From: Rhodospirillaceae bacterium
Lineage (GTDB): Bacteria; Pseudomonadota; Alphaproteobacteria; CACIAM-22H2
Length of the DNA: 64,000 bases
Reading direction: 5' to 3'
Assembly (NCBI GenBank): GCA_022843945.1
Contig: JALHMR010000004.1
Span: 180,775 to 244,774, forward strand
How positions within the stretch are numbered: the first letter of the stretch is position 1; every line of letters begins with the position of its first letter. Positions 53,635 to 62,049 of this stretch are shown one piece after another. The position numbers and the translations under genes were made by a program. Below the pieces are notes generated by a model, which was given only the letters and a program-made list of their open reading frames with translations, was not told where the DNA came from and ran no database searches.

Positions 53635-55179
53635 TCACATCGTCGCGCCGACGACCCAGGGCGCGAACTCGTCGTCGCCGAAGCCCATCTGCTCGCTCTT
53701 GGTCGGCTCGCCCGAGGCGGTGCGCAGGATCAGCTCGAAAATCCGCTCGCCGCACTGCGCCACCGTCTCGCTTCCGTCGACGATCGTGCCGCAGTTGATG
53801 TCCATGTCGTCGCCCTGGCGCTCGAAGAGCCGCGTGTTGGTGGCGAGCTTGATCGAGGGGGCGGGCTTGCAGCCGTAGACCGAGCCGCGGCCGGTGGTGA
53901 AGCAGATCATGTTGGCCCCGCCGGCGACCTGGCCGGTGGCGGCGACCGGGTCATAGCCCGGCGTGTCCATGAACACGAAGCCTTTGGCCGTCACCGGCTC
54001 GGCATAGCCGACGACGTCGACCAGGTTGGTCGAGCCGGCCTTGGCGGCGGCCCCCAGCGACTTCTCGAGGATGGTGGTGATGCCGCCCGCCTTGTTGCCC
54101 GGCGAGGGGTTGTTGTCCATCGTGCCGCCGTTCTTGGCGGTGTAGCCTTCCCACCACTTCATCACGTTGACCAGCTTCTCGCCGACTTCCTTCGAGACGG
54201 CGCGGCGGGTGAGCAGGTGTTCGGCCCCGTAGGTCTCCGGCGATTCAGAGAGGATCACCGTGCCGCCGTGGCGCACCAGCAGGTCGGAAGCCGCCCCCAG
54301 CGCCGGGTTGGCGGTGATGCCGGAGTAGCCGTCGGAGCCCCCGCATTGCAGGCCGACGGTGATGTGCGAGGCGGCGACGGATTGCCGCCTGGTCTTGTTG
54401 ATCTCCGGGAGCAGCTCGCGGATGCGGGCGACACCGTCGCGCACGGTCTTGGCGGCGCCACCCGTCTCCTGGATGGTCATGGTCTGGAGCAGCCTGCTCT
54501 CCGACAGGTTCTCGGCCTTCATCAGGCCGCCGATCTGGTTGGCTTCGCAGCCCAGGCCGACGACCAGCACCGCGGCGAAATTCGGATGGCGCGCATAGCC
54601 GGCGGTGACCCGGCGCAGCAGGTCCATCCCTTCGCCTTCGCTGGCCATGCCGCAGCCGGTCTTGTGGGTCAGGGCGACCACGCCATCGACATGGGGGAAG
54701 TCGGCCAGCAGGCCGCGCTCGCCGGTGATCGGGTTGATGCGGAAGGCATCGGCCATGTAGCGCGCGGTGCCGGCCGAGCAGTTCACCGAGGTGAGAATCC
54801 CGATGTAGTTGCGCGTCGCCACGCGGCCGTCGGCGCGGACGTAGCCCTCGAAGGTCGCCGGCTGGTTGAAGTACTGGGTCGGGGTGGCGAGCGTGGTATG
54901 AGCGTAGTCGCGCTGGAAGTCGCGGATCTCGCAGTTATGCGTGTGGACGTGCTCGCCTGCTGCGATGTCGGCGGTGGCGAAGCCGATGATCTGGGCATAG
55001 CGCAGCACCGGCTCGTCCCTGGCGATGGCGCGCGTGGCCAGTTTGTGGCCGATCGGCACGCGGGCTTTGACCGTCACGTCCTCGCCGGGAATCGGGGTGC
55101 CGGGCAGCAGGTCGGCCCGCGCGACAACGATATTATCGGCCGGATTCAAACGGATAGTGAGCTTGGCGACCTCGGCCAT
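53635..55179 (-). CDS. UxaA-family altronate dehydratase-like protein
   Basis: A 514-residue protein with an N-terminal SAF domain (about 5-100, with LATRAIARDEPVLRYAQIIG and HVHTHNCEI for metal binding) and the C-terminal UxaA core (VRADGRVATRNYIGILTSVN, HKTGCGMASEGEGMD, LGLGCEANQI, QCGGSDGYSGITANPALG, GSETVAQCGERIFEL). Members dehydrate altronate or galactarate to 2-oxo-3-deoxy acids with Fe2+. The ATG at 55179 fits the family start; the frame upstream is open but not coding. It is leftward, divergent from the SDR gene at 55303 and near the TRAP and enolase genes, so it likely serves uronic or aldaric acid breakdown. Confidence 0.87.
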   Translation of the reverse strand: MAEVAKLTIRLNPADNIVVARADLLPGTPIPGEDVTVKARVPIGHKLATRAIARDEPVLRYAQIIGFATADIAAGEHVHTHNCEIRDFQRDYAHTTLATPTQYFNQPATFEGYVRADGRVATRNYIGILTSVNCSAGTARYMADAFRINPITGERGLLADFPHVDGVVALTHKTGCGMASEGEGMDLLRRVTAGYARHPNFAAVLVVGLGCEANQIGGLMKAENLSESRLLQTMTIQETGGAAKTVRDGVARIRELLPEINKTRRQSVAASHITVGLQCGGSDGYSGITANPALGAASDLLVRHGGTVILSESPETYGAEHLLTRRAVSKEVGEKLVNVMKWWEGYTAKNGGTMDNNPSPGNKAGGITTILEKSLGAAAKAGSTNLVDVVGYAEPVTAKGFVFMDTPGYDPVAATGQVAGGANMICFTTGRGSVYGCKPAPSIKLATNTRLFERQGDDMDINCGTIVDGSETVAQCGERIFELILRTASGEPTKSEQMGFGDDEFAPWVVGATM

Positions 55180-55302
55180 GAACGGACGCTCCGGGAGGCG
55201 GGATGGCGCACTATAGGGCTTTGGCGGCCCCCGCGCCACGCTTGCCACAGGGGGAATTAGGCCCCTAAAGTCGCGCCGCTTTATGCGTAAAGGGAGTGGA
55301 AC

Positions 55303-56043
55303 GTGAGCGGACGGCTGCAGGGCAAGACGGCATTCATCACCGCGGCGGCGGCGGGCATTGGCAGGGCCAGCGCCTTGGCCTTCGCCCGGGAAGGCGCCAC
55401 GGTCATCGCCACCGATATCGACGAGAAGGGCCTCGCGGCGCTGGCCGGCACGGCGGGCATCACCACCCGCCGGCTCGATGTCCTGGACCAAGCGGCGATC
55501 GCGGCGGCGGCCAAGGACGCCGGTACCGTCGACGTGCTGCTCAACGCCGCGGGCTTCGTCCATCACGGCTCGATCCTGGAATGCGACGACAAGGCCTGGT
55601 CGTTCACCCTGGACATCAACGTCCGCTCGATGTTCTGGACCTGCAAGGCCTTCATCCCCGGCATGCTGGCCAGGGGCAAGGGGGCGATCGTCAACATCGC
55701 CTCGGGCGCCTCGTCGATCCGCGGCATCCCCAACCGCTTCGTCTACGGCACCAGCAAGGCCGCGGTCATCGGCCTGACCAAGTCGATCGCGGCCGACTTC
55801 ATCACCAAGGGCATCCGCTGCAACTCGATCGCGCCCGGCACCATCGACACGCCGTCGCTCGGCCAGCGCATCAACGCCTTCGCCGACCCGGTGCAGGCGC
55901 GCAAGGATTTCATCGCCCGCCAGCCCATGGGGCGCCTGGGCACCGCCGAGGAGATCGCCGCGGCGGCGCTCTTCCTCGCCTCGGACGAGAGCTCCTACGC
56001 CACGGGTACCTGTCTCGAGATCGACGGCGGATTCAATCTCTAG
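55303..56043 (+). CDS. SDR family oxidoreductase
   Basis: A 246-residue classical SDR. ITAAAAGIGRASALAFAREG is the cofactor motif, with an Asp after the second strand (ATDIDEKGLA) that predicts NAD preference. The NAG motif is LNAAGFVHH, catalytic Ser is in ASGASSIRG and YGTSKAAVIGLTKS holds Tyr/Lys. The start is GTG 55303 with AAAGGGAG before it. It resembles 2-keto-3-deoxy-L-fuconate dehydrogenase (LRA/FucU-like) members in the motif SILECDDKAWSFTLDINVRS. Divergent from UxaA-like gene; probably a sugar-acid dehydrogenase. Confidence 0.88.
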   Translation: MSGRLQGKTAFITAAAAGIGRASALAFAREGATVIATDIDEKGLAALAGTAGITTRRLDVLDQAAIAAAAKDAGTVDVLLNAAGFVHHGSILECDDKAWSFTLDINVRSMFWTCKAFIPGMLARGKGAIVNIASGASSIRGIPNRFVYGTSKAAVIGLTKSIAADFITKGIRCNSIAPGTIDTPSLGQRINAFADPVQARKDFIARQPMGRLGTAEEIAAAALFLASDESSYATGTCLEIDGGFNL

Positions 56044-56097
56044 CCCGGGCTCCAGCCCGGGGCCGGCGCGCATCGACTTTGCCAATGTCAGGCCGGT

Positions 56098-57000
56098 TCA
56101 ATCCGGATTGAGACGCAGATCGATCGATTGCAACAGCGTCTTGCGTGCCGTCTTAAGGTGGGCCCGGCATTTGGCGTCGATGGTGCGCAGATCGCGGCTG
56201 CGCAATGCTGCGATATAGGCCAGATGCTCATGTAACGCGACGAAGTTCCGCTCCTTCTCGTCGGCCTTATTCCACTGATAGTGGTAATGAAAGATCATCG
56301 AAATGACGTCGTAGAAATTCACGACGAAGCTATTCTGTGAAGCATCATGAATGAGGCGGTGCAGCCGTTCGTCGAGCCGCGAGAAGTCCCTGTAACGCTC
56401 GTCGATATTCGCCAGAAGCTGACGGTGTTCGCGCTCAATGATGTCCAGCTCGGACCAGGCCGCTGCGTCGGGCGCGAGTTCCGCAAAACGGTGTGCTGAG
56501 CGCAGCTCGAACATTTCCCTGATCTCGTATATCTCCGTTGCGAAATCGGCAGTGATACCCTTGAACATCCACGCACTGTTGGGGCGGCGCTCGAGTAGGC
56601 CAAAGTGATTGAAGTGCGCTAGATGCTCACGAATGGCCGTGGTCGAAGTTGAAAACTGTCGTGCAAGCTCTGCGCAATTGATCAATTTGCCGGGACGGAA
56701 GTCTCCTTGAAGGATCCACTCCATGAAACGGCGCTCGACGGCGGCGCCAGTCGATTCGGTTTGCGCTTCGGGAAAATAGTCAGCTGCCAACGGGCGTCGC
56801 GCGAGCCTGCGGCCGGAGCCATCGCGGCAAATGATGCCGGTGCTCGTGAGGGACGACAGCACCGCCCGCACGGTCGTTCGGCTGACACCGAGGTCCAGCG
56901 CCAGTTTCGATTCCGCAGGGAGAAGCGCTCCGGGTTCGGTCCCTGCCAGCTTGTTTAAGCAGCGGTTGTGGGCGCGCTTGAAGACAGAACTGCTCTTCAT
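56098..57000 (-). CDS. GntR/FCD regulator with two tandem winged helices
   Basis: A 300-residue regulator. Residues 1-70 form a first winged helix (LPAESKLALDLGVSRTTVRA), residues about 87-150 a second (FRPGKLINCAELARQFSTST, TAIREHLAHFNHFGLLERRP), and about 155-290 the FCD ligand domain (ITADFATEIYEIREMFELRS, then DERLHRLIHDASQN and HEHLAYIAALRSRD). Usual FCD proteins are about 230 residues with one winged helix, so this is a duplication or fusion. Lower G+C than its neighbours. It is divergent from the TRAP dctP gene, and two direct repeats upstream of that gene (57173-57203) are the likely targets. Ligand probably a sugar acid. Confidence 0.85.
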   Translation of the reverse strand: MKSSSVFKRAHNRCLNKLAGTEPGALLPAESKLALDLGVSRTTVRAVLSSLTSTGIICRDGSGRRLARRPLAADYFPEAQTESTGAAVERRFMEWILQGDFRPGKLINCAELARQFSTSTTAIREHLAHFNHFGLLERRPNSAWMFKGITADFATEIYEIREMFELRSAHRFAELAPDAAAWSELDIIEREHRQLLANIDERYRDFSRLDERLHRLIHDASQNSFVVNFYDVISMIFHYHYQWNKADEKERNFVALHEHLAYIAALRSRDLRTIDAKCRAHLKTARKTLLQSIDLRLNPD

Positions 57001-57172
57001 TTGCTCCGTGGATCCCCAAACTAAGCGGCTCTGATTTTTACATATAAAAAACCGTTTGACGACGAGCTAACCCCCCGGATTTAATTTTGGAACGGCTTGA
57101 AGATGGACCGCCGCATCGATGTGTTGAGCGTCGATCGCGGCAAGGCGCAGCGGGGCGTCCGGCCTAGGAAAA

Positions 57173-57203
57173 TGATCTGACCAGTTGTACGATGACCTGA
57201 CCA
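57173..57203. promoter_or_regulatory. direct repeat, probable operator for the tandem-winged-helix GntR
   Basis: TGATCTGACCA (57173-57183) and TGACCTGACCA (57193-57203) differ at one base and are spaced 20 bases start to start, i.e. two DNA turns, on one face. They end 6 bases before the -35 of a promoter candidate (57210). The position fits control of the TRAP gene and possibly of the divergent regulator gene. Confidence 0.65.
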
Positions 57204-57209
57204 ATCGGG

Positions 57210-57238
57210 TTGACAGTCCCGCTGGCCATCAATAGCGT
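57210..57238 (+). promoter_or_regulatory. promoter candidate for dctP
   Basis: TTGACA (57210-57215) is a perfect -35 hexamer; 17 bases later TAGCGT (57233-57238) is a weak -10. The dctP ATG is 38 bases beyond. The operator repeats lie directly upstream, as expected for a regulator that contacts RNA polymerase or occludes it. Confidence 0.4.
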
Positions 57239-57276
57239 CCGTCCCAACAACACCAATCAACTCAGGGAGTGAAGAC

Positions 57277-58275
57277 ATGCACGCTCGCAATGCCTTGTAT
57301 CTCAGCGCCGCCGTGGCGGCGGCTGTGGCGTTCGCCGGCCCGGCCAGCGCCCAGACGAAGCTGAAATTCGGCCACGTCTACGAGATCAACGAGCCCTACC
57401 ACACCGAGATGCTGTGGGCGGCGCAGGAAATCGCCAAGCGCACCAACAACAAGTACACGATGGACGTGTTCCCGGCCTCGCAGCTGGGCAACGAGCCGGC
57501 GATCAACCAGGCGCTGCCGCTCGGCACCATCGACATCATCTACACCGGCACGACCTTCGTCGGTAACAACTACAAGCCGATCGCCATCTCGAACGCGCCC
57601 TACATGTTCCGCGACTTCGCGCATTGGGAAGCGTATGCGAAGAGCGACCTGTTCAAGGAACTGGCCGCCGGCTACGACAAGGTGACCAACAACAAGATCG
57701 TGGCTCTGACCTACTACGGCGCCCGGCACACGACCGCCAACAAGGCCATCAACAAGCCGGACGACATGAAGGGCATGAAGCTGCGCATCCCGCAGGCGCC
57801 GCTCTACCAGATGTACGCCCGCGCCGTCGGCGCCAACGCGACGCCGATTGCCTTCGCCGAAGTCTACCTGGCGCTGCAGAACAAGACCGTCGACGGCCAG
57901 GAGAACCCGCTGCCGACGATCCAGGCGAAGAAGTTCTACGAGGTGCAGACCCACATCAACCTGACCGAGCACATGCTCGATAACCTGGTCACGGTGATCG
58001 GCGGCCCGCTGTGGAACAAGCTCAACGCCCAGGAGCGCACGACCTTCACGGCCATCTTCCAGGAAGCTGCCGGTCGCGCGACTGCCGAGATCCGCAAGTC
58101 CGAGCAGGGTCTGGCCGATTGGTTCAGGGCGCAGGGCAAGCAGGTGGTGGTGCCGGACAAGGCCGCGTTCATCGCCGCCGCCAAGCCGCTGCACAACGAC
58201 GCCGCTGCCGGCGCCGGCTGGACCAAGGAACAGTACGACCGCATGCAGGCCCTGGGCGCCGCCAAGGGCAGCTGA
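57277..58275 (+). CDS. dctP: TRAP transporter substrate-binding protein
   Basis: A 332-residue periplasmic DctP-family protein. The signal peptide (SAAVAAAVAFAGPASAQ) is clear. TNNKYTMDVFPASQLGNEPA and the MKLRIPQAPLYQMYARAVGA core, with the substrate Arg, are hallmark parts, and the ENPLPTIQAKKFYEVQTHI segment follows. It should bind an organic acid such as a sugar acid and pass it to the QM membrane pair at 59541-61381. A strong terminator follows at 58295-58326, so dctP is expressed alone or with the pair through another transcript. AGGGAG is upstream of the ATG. Confidence 0.93.
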   Translation: MHARNALYLSAAVAAAVAFAGPASAQTKLKFGHVYEINEPYHTEMLWAAQEIAKRTNNKYTMDVFPASQLGNEPAINQALPLGTIDIIYTGTTFVGNNYKPIAISNAPYMFRDFAHWEAYAKSDLFKELAAGYDKVTNNKIVALTYYGARHTTANKAINKPDDMKGMKLRIPQAPLYQMYARAVGANATPIAFAEVYLALQNKTVDGQENPLPTIQAKKFYEVQTHINLTEHMLDNLVTVIGGPLWNKLNAQERTTFTAIFQEAAGRATAEIRKSEQGLADWFRAQGKQVVVPDKAAFIAAAKPLHNDAAAGAGWTKEQYDRMQALGAAKGS

Positions 58276-58294
58276 TCGGCTGATCGAGACGAGA

Positions 58295-58326
58295 CGGGCG
58301 GCAGCCTCGAGCTGCCGCCCGTTTTT
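58295..58326 (+). terminator. strong intrinsic terminator after dctP
   Basis: CGGGCGGCAGC (58295-58305), 5-base loop, GCTGCCGCCCG (58311-58321), then five T (58322-58326). The stem is a perfect 11 base pairs. The opposing enolase gene ends 16 bases beyond, and the hairpin could also end leftward transcription. Confidence 0.88.
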
Positions 58327-58341
58327 CATCTGACCCCGTCT

Positions 58342-59448
58342 TTATCGGACGATGGCTGGCGGACCGTTGCGCTTCTTGTCGATCGCCGCCCAATTCCAAT
58401 CGATGCCCAGGCCCGGCCTGTCCGAAGGGACCGCGTGACCCTCGGTGATCGTTATCCGGCCGGTCGTCACCTCGTCGAGCTGCGGGATATACTCGACCCA
58501 GGCGGCGTTGGGCACCGCGGCGCACAAACCCACATGCAGCTCCATCAGGAAATGCGGGCAGATCGCGACATTGAACGTCTCGGCCAGGTGCGCGCATTTG
58601 AGCCAGGGCGTGATGCCGCCGATGCGTCCGACATCGGCCTGGATGATCGAGCAGGCGCCGCGCTGCAGGTATTCCCGGAAATGCGACGGGTGGTAGAGCG
58701 ATTCCCCCACCGCGATCGGCAACGAGGTCGACTGCGACAGCCGCACGTGGCCGTCGATGTCCTCGGCGGGCAGAGGCTCCTCGTACCAGGCGAGGTCGAC
58801 GCTTTCGTAATGGCGGGCGCGGCGGATCGCCTCGGCGACGGTGAAGGCCTGGTTGGCGTCGACCATGATCTCGAAATCGGGGCCGACCGCCTCGCGCACC
58901 GCCCGGAGGCGGCGCATGTCTTCGGCCACATGGGGCCGGCCGACCTTGATTTTGGCGCCGCCGAAGCCCTGTGCCTTGGCCTCCAGGGTCTGATCGACCA
59001 GCGCCTTGTGCTCGAGATGCAGCCAACCGCCCTCGGTGGTGTAGAGCGGCACGCGGCGCTGGGCGCCGCCGGCCATCACATGCAGCGGCAGGCCCGCCCG
59101 GCGACAGCGCAGGTCCCACAGCGCCGTATCGATGGCTGCCAGCGCGAAGCTGGTGATGCCGCCGACCGAGGTCGCGTGGGTAAAGAAGTAAAGACCCTTC
59201 CACAATTCCTCGACCATCGCTGGGTCGCGGCCGATCAGCCAGGGGCCCATATGGTCGCGCAGCATGGCGACCACCGAGGAGCCGCCCTGGCCGATCGTGT
59301 AGGCGTAACCGGTGCCCTCGGCGCCATCGTCGGTGAAGAGGCGGACGATAGGCGTCTCCTGGGTCAGGAAAGCCTGGATGGCGTCCGTACGTTTGACCTT
59401 CGGCGCCAAGTCGACCTGCTGGATCTCGACGCGTGTGATTTTTACCAT
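58342..59448 (-). CDS. mandelate racemase/muconate lactonizing enzyme family protein
   Basis: A 368-residue enolase-superfamily enzyme of the mandelate racemase subgroup. The full active site can be placed: Lys166 and Lys168 (AKIKVG), metal ligands Asp197 (VDAN), Glu223 (YEEP) and Glu249 (VGES), and the Asp272/His299 dyad (ADVGRIGG, CPHFLMELH). The dyad plus KxK suggests an acid-sugar dehydratase or racemase. It lies on the opposite strand between dctP and dctQM, an unusual arrangement for a TRAP operon, and its start is 92 bases from the dctQ start. Substrate is likely what the TRAP system imports. Start ATG at 59448 has GGGAGAAA in front. Confidence 0.9.
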   Translation of the reverse strand: MVKITRVEIQQVDLAPKVKRTDAIQAFLTQETPIVRLFTDDGAEGTGYAYTIGQGGSSVVAMLRDHMGPWLIGRDPAMVEELWKGLYFFTHATSVGGITSFALAAIDTALWDLRCRRAGLPLHVMAGGAQRRVPLYTTEGGWLHLEHKALVDQTLEAKAQGFGGAKIKVGRPHVAEDMRRLRAVREAVGPDFEIMVDANQAFTVAEAIRRARHYESVDLAWYEEPLPAEDIDGHVRLSQSTSLPIAVGESLYHPSHFREYLQRGACSIIQADVGRIGGITPWLKCAHLAETFNVAICPHFLMELHVGLCAAVPNAAWVEYIPQLDEVTTGRITITEGHAVPSDRPGLGIDWNWAAIDKKRNGPPAIVR

Positions 59449-59540
59449 AGGCGGCGTTTCTCCCGGTTTGACGGTAATTCTCGCTTGCCTCCCGGGAAGC
59501 CGTCACGTGAAATGTCCAGCGCATTGCGCCAGGGGGGTGC

Positions 59541-60110
59541 ATGAGCGACATACTGAAGAAGACCCTCGAGAGCGAGGCCGCCAGCGCCGCCGGGTTCGCC
59601 GACGATGTCGCGCGTTTTCGCTATGGCGACCACGGGATCGAGGACTGGGTCTCGGTCGCCATCCTCTGGGCCATGTCGACCTTCGTCTTCTTGCAGGTCA
59701 TCACCCGCTACTTCCTCAACAATTCTCTGGCCTGGACCGAGGAGATCTCGAGCTATCTCCTGATCACCCTGACCTTCCTTGGTTCGGCGATGGCGGTGCG
59801 CAAGAACACGCATATCCAGATCGAGTTCCTCTACACCATCGTCAGCCACCGGACCGGCCTCATCCTGGCTCTGTTCGTCGACCTGCTGCGTATCGCCTTC
59901 CTGGCGCTCAGCACCTACCTCGCCTACGAGGTCATGCTGATCATGCAGTTCCAGTACATGGCGGTGGTTAGCTGGCCCTTGAGCTGGGTCTATGGCGCGG
60001 TCTTCCTCGGCTATGCGGCCATGACCATCCGCTCGATCCAGGTGATCATCCGGCACTGGAAAACGAAATCGAGCGAGCTGATGGTCGCCGGGGTGGGGCC
60101 GCAGCTATGA
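59541..60110 (+). CDS. dctQ: TRAP transporter small permease
   Basis: A 189-residue inner-membrane DctQ-family protein with four helices; DWVSVAILWAMSTFVFLQVITRYF opens the first (split: SVAILWAMSTFVFLQ), TEEISSYLLITLTFLGSAMAV the second, and IQIEFLYTIVS follows. Its function is to join the large permease and possibly bind the P protein. It overlaps dctM by four bases. The 92-base gap to the divergent enolase gene probably contains both promoters (a TTGACG lies near 59468-59473). Confidence 0.9.
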   Translation: MSDILKKTLESEAASAAGFADDVARFRYGDHGIEDWVSVAILWAMSTFVFLQVITRYFLNNSLAWTEEISSYLLITLTFLGSAMAVRKNTHIQIEFLYTIVSHRTGLILALFVDLLRIAFLALSTYLAYEVMLIMQFQYMAVVSWPLSWVYGAVFLGYAAMTIRSIQVIIRHWKTKSSELMVAGVGPQL

Positions 60111-61381
60111 TCCTCCTTCTCGGCTCCTTCGTCGTCCTCATGGCCATCGGCTTCCCGGTGGCGCTGGCGCTCGGCGGCTCGTCGATGCTCTTCGTCTTCA
60201 TCGACGAGCGCATTCCCCTGCTGGCGGTGCTTCACCGTACCGCCGATGGCGTGAACTCTTTCCCGCTGATGTGCGTGCCGTTCTTCATCATGGCCGGTCT
60301 GCTGATGAACACGGCCGGCATCACCGAGCGTATCTACAGCTTCGCCGTCGCCCTGGTGGGCTGGATGAAGGGTGGCCTCGGCCAGGTGAACGTCGTCGGC
60401 TCGGTGATCTTCGCCGGCATGTCGGGCACGGCGGTGGCCGACGCGGCGGGCCTGGGCACGATCGAGATCAAGGCCATGAAGGACCATGGCTACGATCCGG
60501 AGTTCGCCGTGGGCATTACCGCCGCCTCGTCGATCCTGGGTCCCCTCCTGCCGCCCTCGCTGCCCATGGTGCTCTACGGCCTGACGGCCAATGCCTCCAT
60601 CGGGCAGCTTTTCGTTGCCGGCATTTTCCCGGGGCTCCTGCTGGCGGCCATGCTGATGTGCATGGTGGGCTATTTCGCCCATGTGCGCGGGTATCACCGC
60701 GACGCGGTCTTCAATCTCGGCGAGCTTGGTCGTCAGACGGTGCGGGCCTTCCTGCCGCTGATGACGCCGGTGATCCTGATCGGCGGCATGCGCATCGGCA
60801 TCTTCACGCCGACCGAGGCCGCCATCGTGGCCTGCGTCTACGCGCTGTTTCTCGGCTTTTTTGTCTACCGCTCGCTGACCTTCAAGGCGCTCTGCAAGGT
60901 CTCGATCGAAACCGTCGAGATCACCGCCGTGGTGCTGCTGATCGTCGCTGGCTCCGAGATCTTCGGCTGGCTGATCACGACGACCAAGATCGCCGACCAG
61001 ATCGCCGACATGGTGCTGGCGATCACGGAACGGCCGTGGATGATCCTGCTGCTGGTCAATATCTTCCTCCTGCTCGTGGGCCTGGCCATGGAGCCGGTGC
61101 CCTGCATCCTGATCCTGACCCCGATCATGCTGCCCCTGATGGAAAAGATCGGGGTCGATCCGATCCATTTCGGCGTCATCATGGTTTTCAACCTGATGAT
61201 CGGGCTGCTCACGCCACCCGTCGGTATCATCGTCTTTATTCTCGGACGAATAGCTGGGATTTCATTCGAGCGTGCCACGCGGGCGGTGCTGCCCTTCATG
61301 GTCCCGCTGCTGATCACCCTGGGCCTGGTGACCTATTGGCCCGAGATGGTGATGTACCTGCCGAAGCTCTGGTACCGCTGA
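60107..61381 (+). CDS. dctM: TRAP transporter large permease
   Basis: A 424-residue DctM-family inner-membrane protein with about twelve helices and two re-entrant loops. The signature MSGTAVADAAGLGTIEIKAM and PLLPPSLPMVLYGLTANASI are typical. Na+-coupled transport of the substrate delivered by DctP is the family function. The final stretch MIGLLTPPVGIIVFILGRIA is the second core motif. It overlaps dctQ by four bases and ends five bases before the opposing RraA-like gene. Confidence 0.93.
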   Translation: MILLLGSFVVLMAIGFPVALALGGSSMLFVFIDERIPLLAVLHRTADGVNSFPLMCVPFFIMAGLLMNTAGITERIYSFAVALVGWMKGGLGQVNVVGSVIFAGMSGTAVADAAGLGTIEIKAMKDHGYDPEFAVGITAASSILGPLLPPSLPMVLYGLTANASIGQLFVAGIFPGLLLAAMLMCMVGYFAHVRGYHRDAVFNLGELGRQTVRAFLPLMTPVILIGGMRIGIFTPTEAAIVACVYALFLGFFVYRSLTFKALCKVSIETVEITAVVLLIVAGSEIFGWLITTTKIADQIADMVLAITERPWMILLLVNIFLLLVGLAMEPVPCILILTPIMLPLMEKIGVDPIHFGVIMVFNLMIGLLTPPVGIIVFILGRIAGISFERATRAVLPFMVPLLITLGLVTYWPEMVMYLPKLWYR

Positions 61382-61385
61382 GCGG

Positions 61386-62048
61386 CTAGAGAATTCCGTG
61401 CCGGGCGAACACCGCCCGCAGCCTGTCGCCGCGCTGGAGCTCGGCGCGTACCGTGTTCTCGCTGGCCACCTTCTTGAAGGCCAGCGCCAGCGCCTTGATC
61501 TCGACCTTCTTCGGCACGACAACCACGCCGTCGACATCGCCGAAGACGAGGTCACCCGGCTCGATATGCACGCCGGCGACCTCTACAGGCACGTCGATGG
61601 CGGCAACCTCGCCACGGCCCTTGGAATCCAGCGGTCCAATGCCGCCATGGAACACCGGGAATTTCATCTTGCGGATATAGCGCACGTCGCGCGTCAGGCC
61701 ATCGGTGAGGCAGCCGGCGGCCTTGCGCGCGCGCGCCGCGGTCGACAGCAACTCGCCCCAGGGCGCGATGCGCGGTGAGCCGCCGCAGGCCATCACCGCC
61801 ACGTCGCCCGCCTTGAGATCGTCGATCAGCGCGATCTCGAGCTCGTACGGATTGCCCCTGGCGATATGGAAGACCTCGCGGTAGAGCGCGGTACGCGCGC
61901 GGCCGCACATGACGAGCGTGTCGTCGAGCGGCCGGATCGCCGGGGTCATCGCCTGCTGGCGATAGCCCAGGCCATCGAGCACGTCCGAGAGGACGGCCGT
62001 GTAGAGCTGCTTGCGGGCCCGCGCCAGGTCCCGGACCGTGACCGCCAT
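61386..62048 (-). CDS. RraA-like aldolase/decarboxylase
   Basis: A 220-residue protein with the RraA/HMG-aldolase fold. CGGSPRIAPWGELLSTAARA and the DGLTRDVRYI site (Arg and Asp for Mg2+ and substrate) are present, and the end GDLVFGDVDGVVVVPKK is typical. Members cleave 4-hydroxy-4-methyl-2-oxoglutarate-type compounds or decarboxylate oxaloacetate; the RNase E inhibitor function is restricted to enteric RraA. It is one base after the SDR stop and opposes dctM, supporting a part in sugar-acid breakdown. The cleaved compound is not known. Confidence 0.85.
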   Translation of the reverse strand: MAVTVRDLARARKQLYTAVLSDVLDGLGYRQQAMTPAIRPLDDTLVMCGRARTALYREVFHIARGNPYELEIALIDDLKAGDVAVMACGGSPRIAPWGELLSTAARARKAAGCLTDGLTRDVRYIRKMKFPVFHGGIGPLDSKGRGEVAAIDVPVEVAGVHIEPGDLVFGDVDGVVVVPKKVEIKALALAFKKVASENTVRAELQRGDRLRAVFARHGIL

Positions 62049-62049
62049 C

